This document shows positions 53,357 to 55,025 of a stretch of DNA of 55,025 nt, in pieces. The stretch spans positions 1-55,025 of the forward strand of contig MUGG01000111.1 in assembly GCA_002148405.1 (NCBI GenBank), written 5' to 3'. Position 1 is the stretch's first letter. Every line of letters begins with the position of its first letter. The position numbers and the translations under genes are program-made. This stretch comes from Alkalinema sp. CACIAM 70d. Its GTDB lineage: Bacteria > Cyanobacteriota > Cyanobacteriia > Leptolyngbyales > Leptolyngbyaceae. The notes beneath the pieces are model-generated. The model was not told where the DNA came from. It saw only the letters and a list, made by a program, of their open reading frames with translations, and made no database searches.

Positions 53357-53736
53357 GGCGATCGCTCCTCTGACTATTGGACATCGGTTAGGGGTTGCAT
53401 GACTATTTTATTCAGTCCCCTTCCAGATGATCCGCCGTGATTCTGCGAAAGATTTGGCCTATCCCGCTCTTGACAAGGCCGATAAAATAATAAGTACAAG
53501 AGTTCTATTGACACTCCTCTGTATATAGTGTTTTATATCGCCAATAGGTTGATTCTCGCACTATATGTGTCTCACAGTGAGTCTTAATCTAGCGGCTTTC
53601 TAGACATCAGAAAGTATGATGTTAAACCTACTCAGGATCCAAAAATAGACTTGAAGTCATCCTTAAGCTTGCATCTGTCCTATCACCTTTTTCAGTTCTT
53701 TCAGTTCAGCCCCCTCGTTCTGTTCACCCTTGTCCT
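53357..53736. other. divergent intergenic region with promoter candidates
   Basis: No gene. Two TTGACA boxes occur, at 53470-53475 and 53508-53513. The second is the better candidate because AT-rich -10-like sequence follows at suitable distance. The leader to the CobO-like gene would be about 200 nt. Confidence 0.5.
53508..53537 (+). promoter_or_regulatory. likely sigma-70-type promoter for the CobO-like gene
   Basis: TTGACA (53508-53513), then an 18-nt spacer and TTTATA (53532-53537). The -35 is perfect; the -10 matches moderately. Confidence 0.4.
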
Positions 53737-54273
53737 ATGGTTTCTCAACTACAGCGTCCTGCCGTTGGTACCTCCCGATCGCTCAATCTGTCGATCGAGG
53801 GATTAGTTCAAGTTTTTACCTGTCCCCACCGCAGCTTTTTTACCAGTGTGATGGCGCAGGCGTTGCGCATTGCAGGTCAGGGAACGCCTGTGCTGGTGGT
53901 GCAGTTTATGAAAGGGGGCATCGGCCAGGGCTACGATCGACCGATGCAACTGGGGCAGCATCTTGACTGGGTGCGGTGTGGCATTACTCGCTGTCTGGAT
54001 ACGCCCCAAGTGACTGAAGAAGAAGCCCACGCGCTCATTGACCTGTGGCAATACACCAAGCGCATGGTCTATGACGAGCAATATGACCTGGTGGTGCTGG
54101 ACGAGCTGAGTGTAGCCATGCAGTTTGGCCTGATTCCGCCGATGGAGGTGTTGGATTTCATTCGCAAGCGGCCTAAGCATGTGGATGTGATTTTGACGGG
54201 GCCAGATATGCCGGAGGTGATTTTGGATGTTGCGGATCAAATTACGGAACTCCGTCGCAGTCATCAGCCCTAG
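53737..54273 (+). CDS. CobO/BtuR-like protein lacking the Walker A loop
   Basis: The 178-aa protein resembles ATP:corrinoid adenosyltransferases of the CobO/BtuR type in ALRIAGQGTPVLVVQFMKGG (the strand and KGG loop), YDLVVLDELSVAMQFGLIPP (Walker-B-like VVLDE), and PKHVDVILTGPDMPEVILDV. The place of the usual GDGKGKTT P-loop is taken by FTCPHRSFFTSVM, with no Gly-Lys-Thr. ATP binding by the standard loop is therefore impossible as read. Without it the protein may be an inactive relative or use another nucleotide mode. dcd follows after 119 bp on the same strand. The family call is good; the function is open. Confidence 0.78.
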   Translation: MVSQLQRPAVGTSRSLNLSIEGLVQVFTCPHRSFFTSVMAQALRIAGQGTPVLVVQFMKGGIGQGYDRPMQLGQHLDWVRCGITRCLDTPQVTEEEAHALIDLWQYTKRMVYDEQYDLVVLDELSVAMQFGLIPPMEVLDFIRKRPKHVDVILTGPDMPEVILDVADQITELRRSHQP

Positions 54274-54357
54274 GGTTTGGGCTTGAGGGGAATAATTTCG
54301 TCCAGAGTGCACTACTAAACCGTTTACTATTTGCTGGTTTACTCCAGTGTTAAACGA

Positions 54358-54389
54358 TCGACCTTATCTACATTCGACCTTGTCTATAG
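54358..54389. repeat. 16-bp tandem duplication upstream of dcd
   Basis: TCGACCTTATCTACAT (54358-54373) and TCGACCTTGTCTATAG (54374-54389) stand head to tail; the dcd ATG is 4 bp further. Confidence 0.8.
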
Positions 54390-54392
54390 AAC

Positions 54393-54974
54393 ATGATTAA
54401 GAACGACACTTGGATTCAGGAAATGGCGGCAGAGGGCATGATTGAGCCGTTTGAGCCGCAGTTAGTGCGCCGGGTTGAAGGGAGTCCTGTCATTTCCTAC
54501 GGCTTGAGCAGTTACGGTTATGATTTGCGTCTCTCGCCCAATGAGTTTCGTATTTTTCGCCATGTTCCGGGTACTGTTGTTGATCCGAAAAATTTTAATC
54601 CTGAAAATCTTGAGCCAGCGAAGTTGCATAAAGATGATCAGGGTGAGTTTTTCATTCTGCCTGCCCATTCCTATGGTTTAGGCGTTGCCTTGGAGCGCAT
54701 TGCTGTTCCTGATAATGTAACTGTGATTTGCATTGGTAAATCCACCTATGCTCGCATTGGCTTAATTGCTAACTTAACCCCTGCTGAGGCCGGTTGGCGT
54801 GGGCATTTGACCTTGGAATTTTCCAATTCTTCCAGCGCGGATTGTCGGATTTATGCCAATGAGGGAATTGTGCAGTTGTTGTTCTTTGAGGGTGCGCCCT
54901 GTGCGGTGAGTTATCAAACCCGCAATGGGAAGTACCAGGATCAGTTGCAGCAAGTGACCCTAGCTCGGGTGTAG
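54393..54974 (+). CDS. dcd: dCTP deaminase
   Basis: Dcd deaminates dCTP to dUTP, the first step to dTMP; the trimeric fold is shared with dUTPase. The 193-aa protein shows [60 protein letters not shown] and AGWRGHLTLEFSNSSSADCR. The catalytic Glu is the one in TPAEAGWRG, as in other deaminases, and GIVQLLFFEG follows. Length is normal (188-195 aa). It lies downstream of the CobO-like gene, with a 16-bp repeat in the gap. Only about 50 bp remain to the window end. Confidence 0.95.
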   Translation: MIKNDTWIQEMAAEGMIEPFEPQLVRRVEGSPVISYGLSSYGYDLRLSPNEFRIFRHVPGTVVDPKNFNPENLEPAKLHKDDQGEFFILPAHSYGLGVALERIAVPDNVTVICIGKSTYARIGLIANLTPAEAGWRGHLTLEFSNSSSADCRIYANEGIVQLLFFEGAPCAVSYQTRNGKYQDQLQQVTLARV

Positions 54975-55025
54975 GGGGAGTTCCCCATCTAATACCCAAT
55001 TAATTTGTGATTGCCACACATAACG

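Overview
The window is a piece of a cyanobacterial chromosome, most likely from a filamentous, non-picoplanktonic lineage; I do not name a genus. The evidence is petB-petD (cytochrome b6f), chlB (dark-operative protochlorophyllide reductase), vipp1, a psb32-type TPM protein, ctpA, a fibrillin/PAP protein, a geranylgeranyl-reductase-family flavoprotein and small cyanobacterial families (DUF4346, DUF3134). The palindrome CGATCG, core of the cyanobacterial HIP1 element, is also very dense. No prophage, insertion sequence, rRNA or CRISPR array was seen. One tRNA gene is present, tRNA-Ser(GCU).

Layout. 0-2.4 kb: a decayed two-gene module (small protein plus truncated aspartic protease) and two unrecognised secreted proteins. 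2.5-6.8 kb: DUF4346, psb32-like gene, peroxiredoxin Q, a C39-like cysteine peptidase with three internal repeats, and a small ORF. 6.8-11.2 kb: membrane proteins (SpoIIM, a six-helix protein, RDD) and a geranylgeranyl-reductase-family enzyme. 11.5-15.1 kb: the overlapping pyrH-frr pair, a thioredoxin-fold protein, an alpha/beta hydrolase and cyanase. 15.3-18.9 kb: a vipp1-rof pair, a SPOR-domain protein and a DciA/DUF721 protein with a zinc ribbon. 19-25.7 kb: a Cys-rich ORF overlapping a GST gene antisense, a TPR protein, a solute-binding lipoprotein, tRNA-Ser, mraY and DUF3134. 26-31.3 kb: fibrillin, an Fe-S PD-(D/E)XK nuclease and recJ. 32-38 kb: two S41 proteases on either side of an HD hydrolase and a RCK-channel-RCK protein. 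38.5-43.4 kb: petB, petD, ftsH and a PRC-barrel protein. 43.5-49 kb: secreted proteins, a trypsin-like protease, dxs and a Cys-repeat protein. 49.5-55 kb: chlB, rph, a divergent adenylate kinase, a CobO-like protein without a P-loop, and dcd.

Functional themes. Many genes serve building and repair of the photosynthetic membrane: psb32, vipp1, ctpA, ftsH, fibrillin, petBD, chlB, and dxs plus the reductase for isoprenoids. A second group handles nucleotides and nucleic acids: pyrH, frr, recJ with its nuclease neighbour, rph, the adk-like gene, dcd and dciA-like.

The most unusual items are: a Rof (Rho-inhibitor fold) gene 18 nt behind vipp1 in a phylum without Rho; two near neighbours with altered nucleotide-binding loops (adenylate kinase K13R, and a CobO-like protein lacking Walker A); a channel with a non-canonical selectivity filter between two RCK units; and a window-wide habit of 12-18 bp tandem duplications, in units of 15 bp where they fall inside genes.
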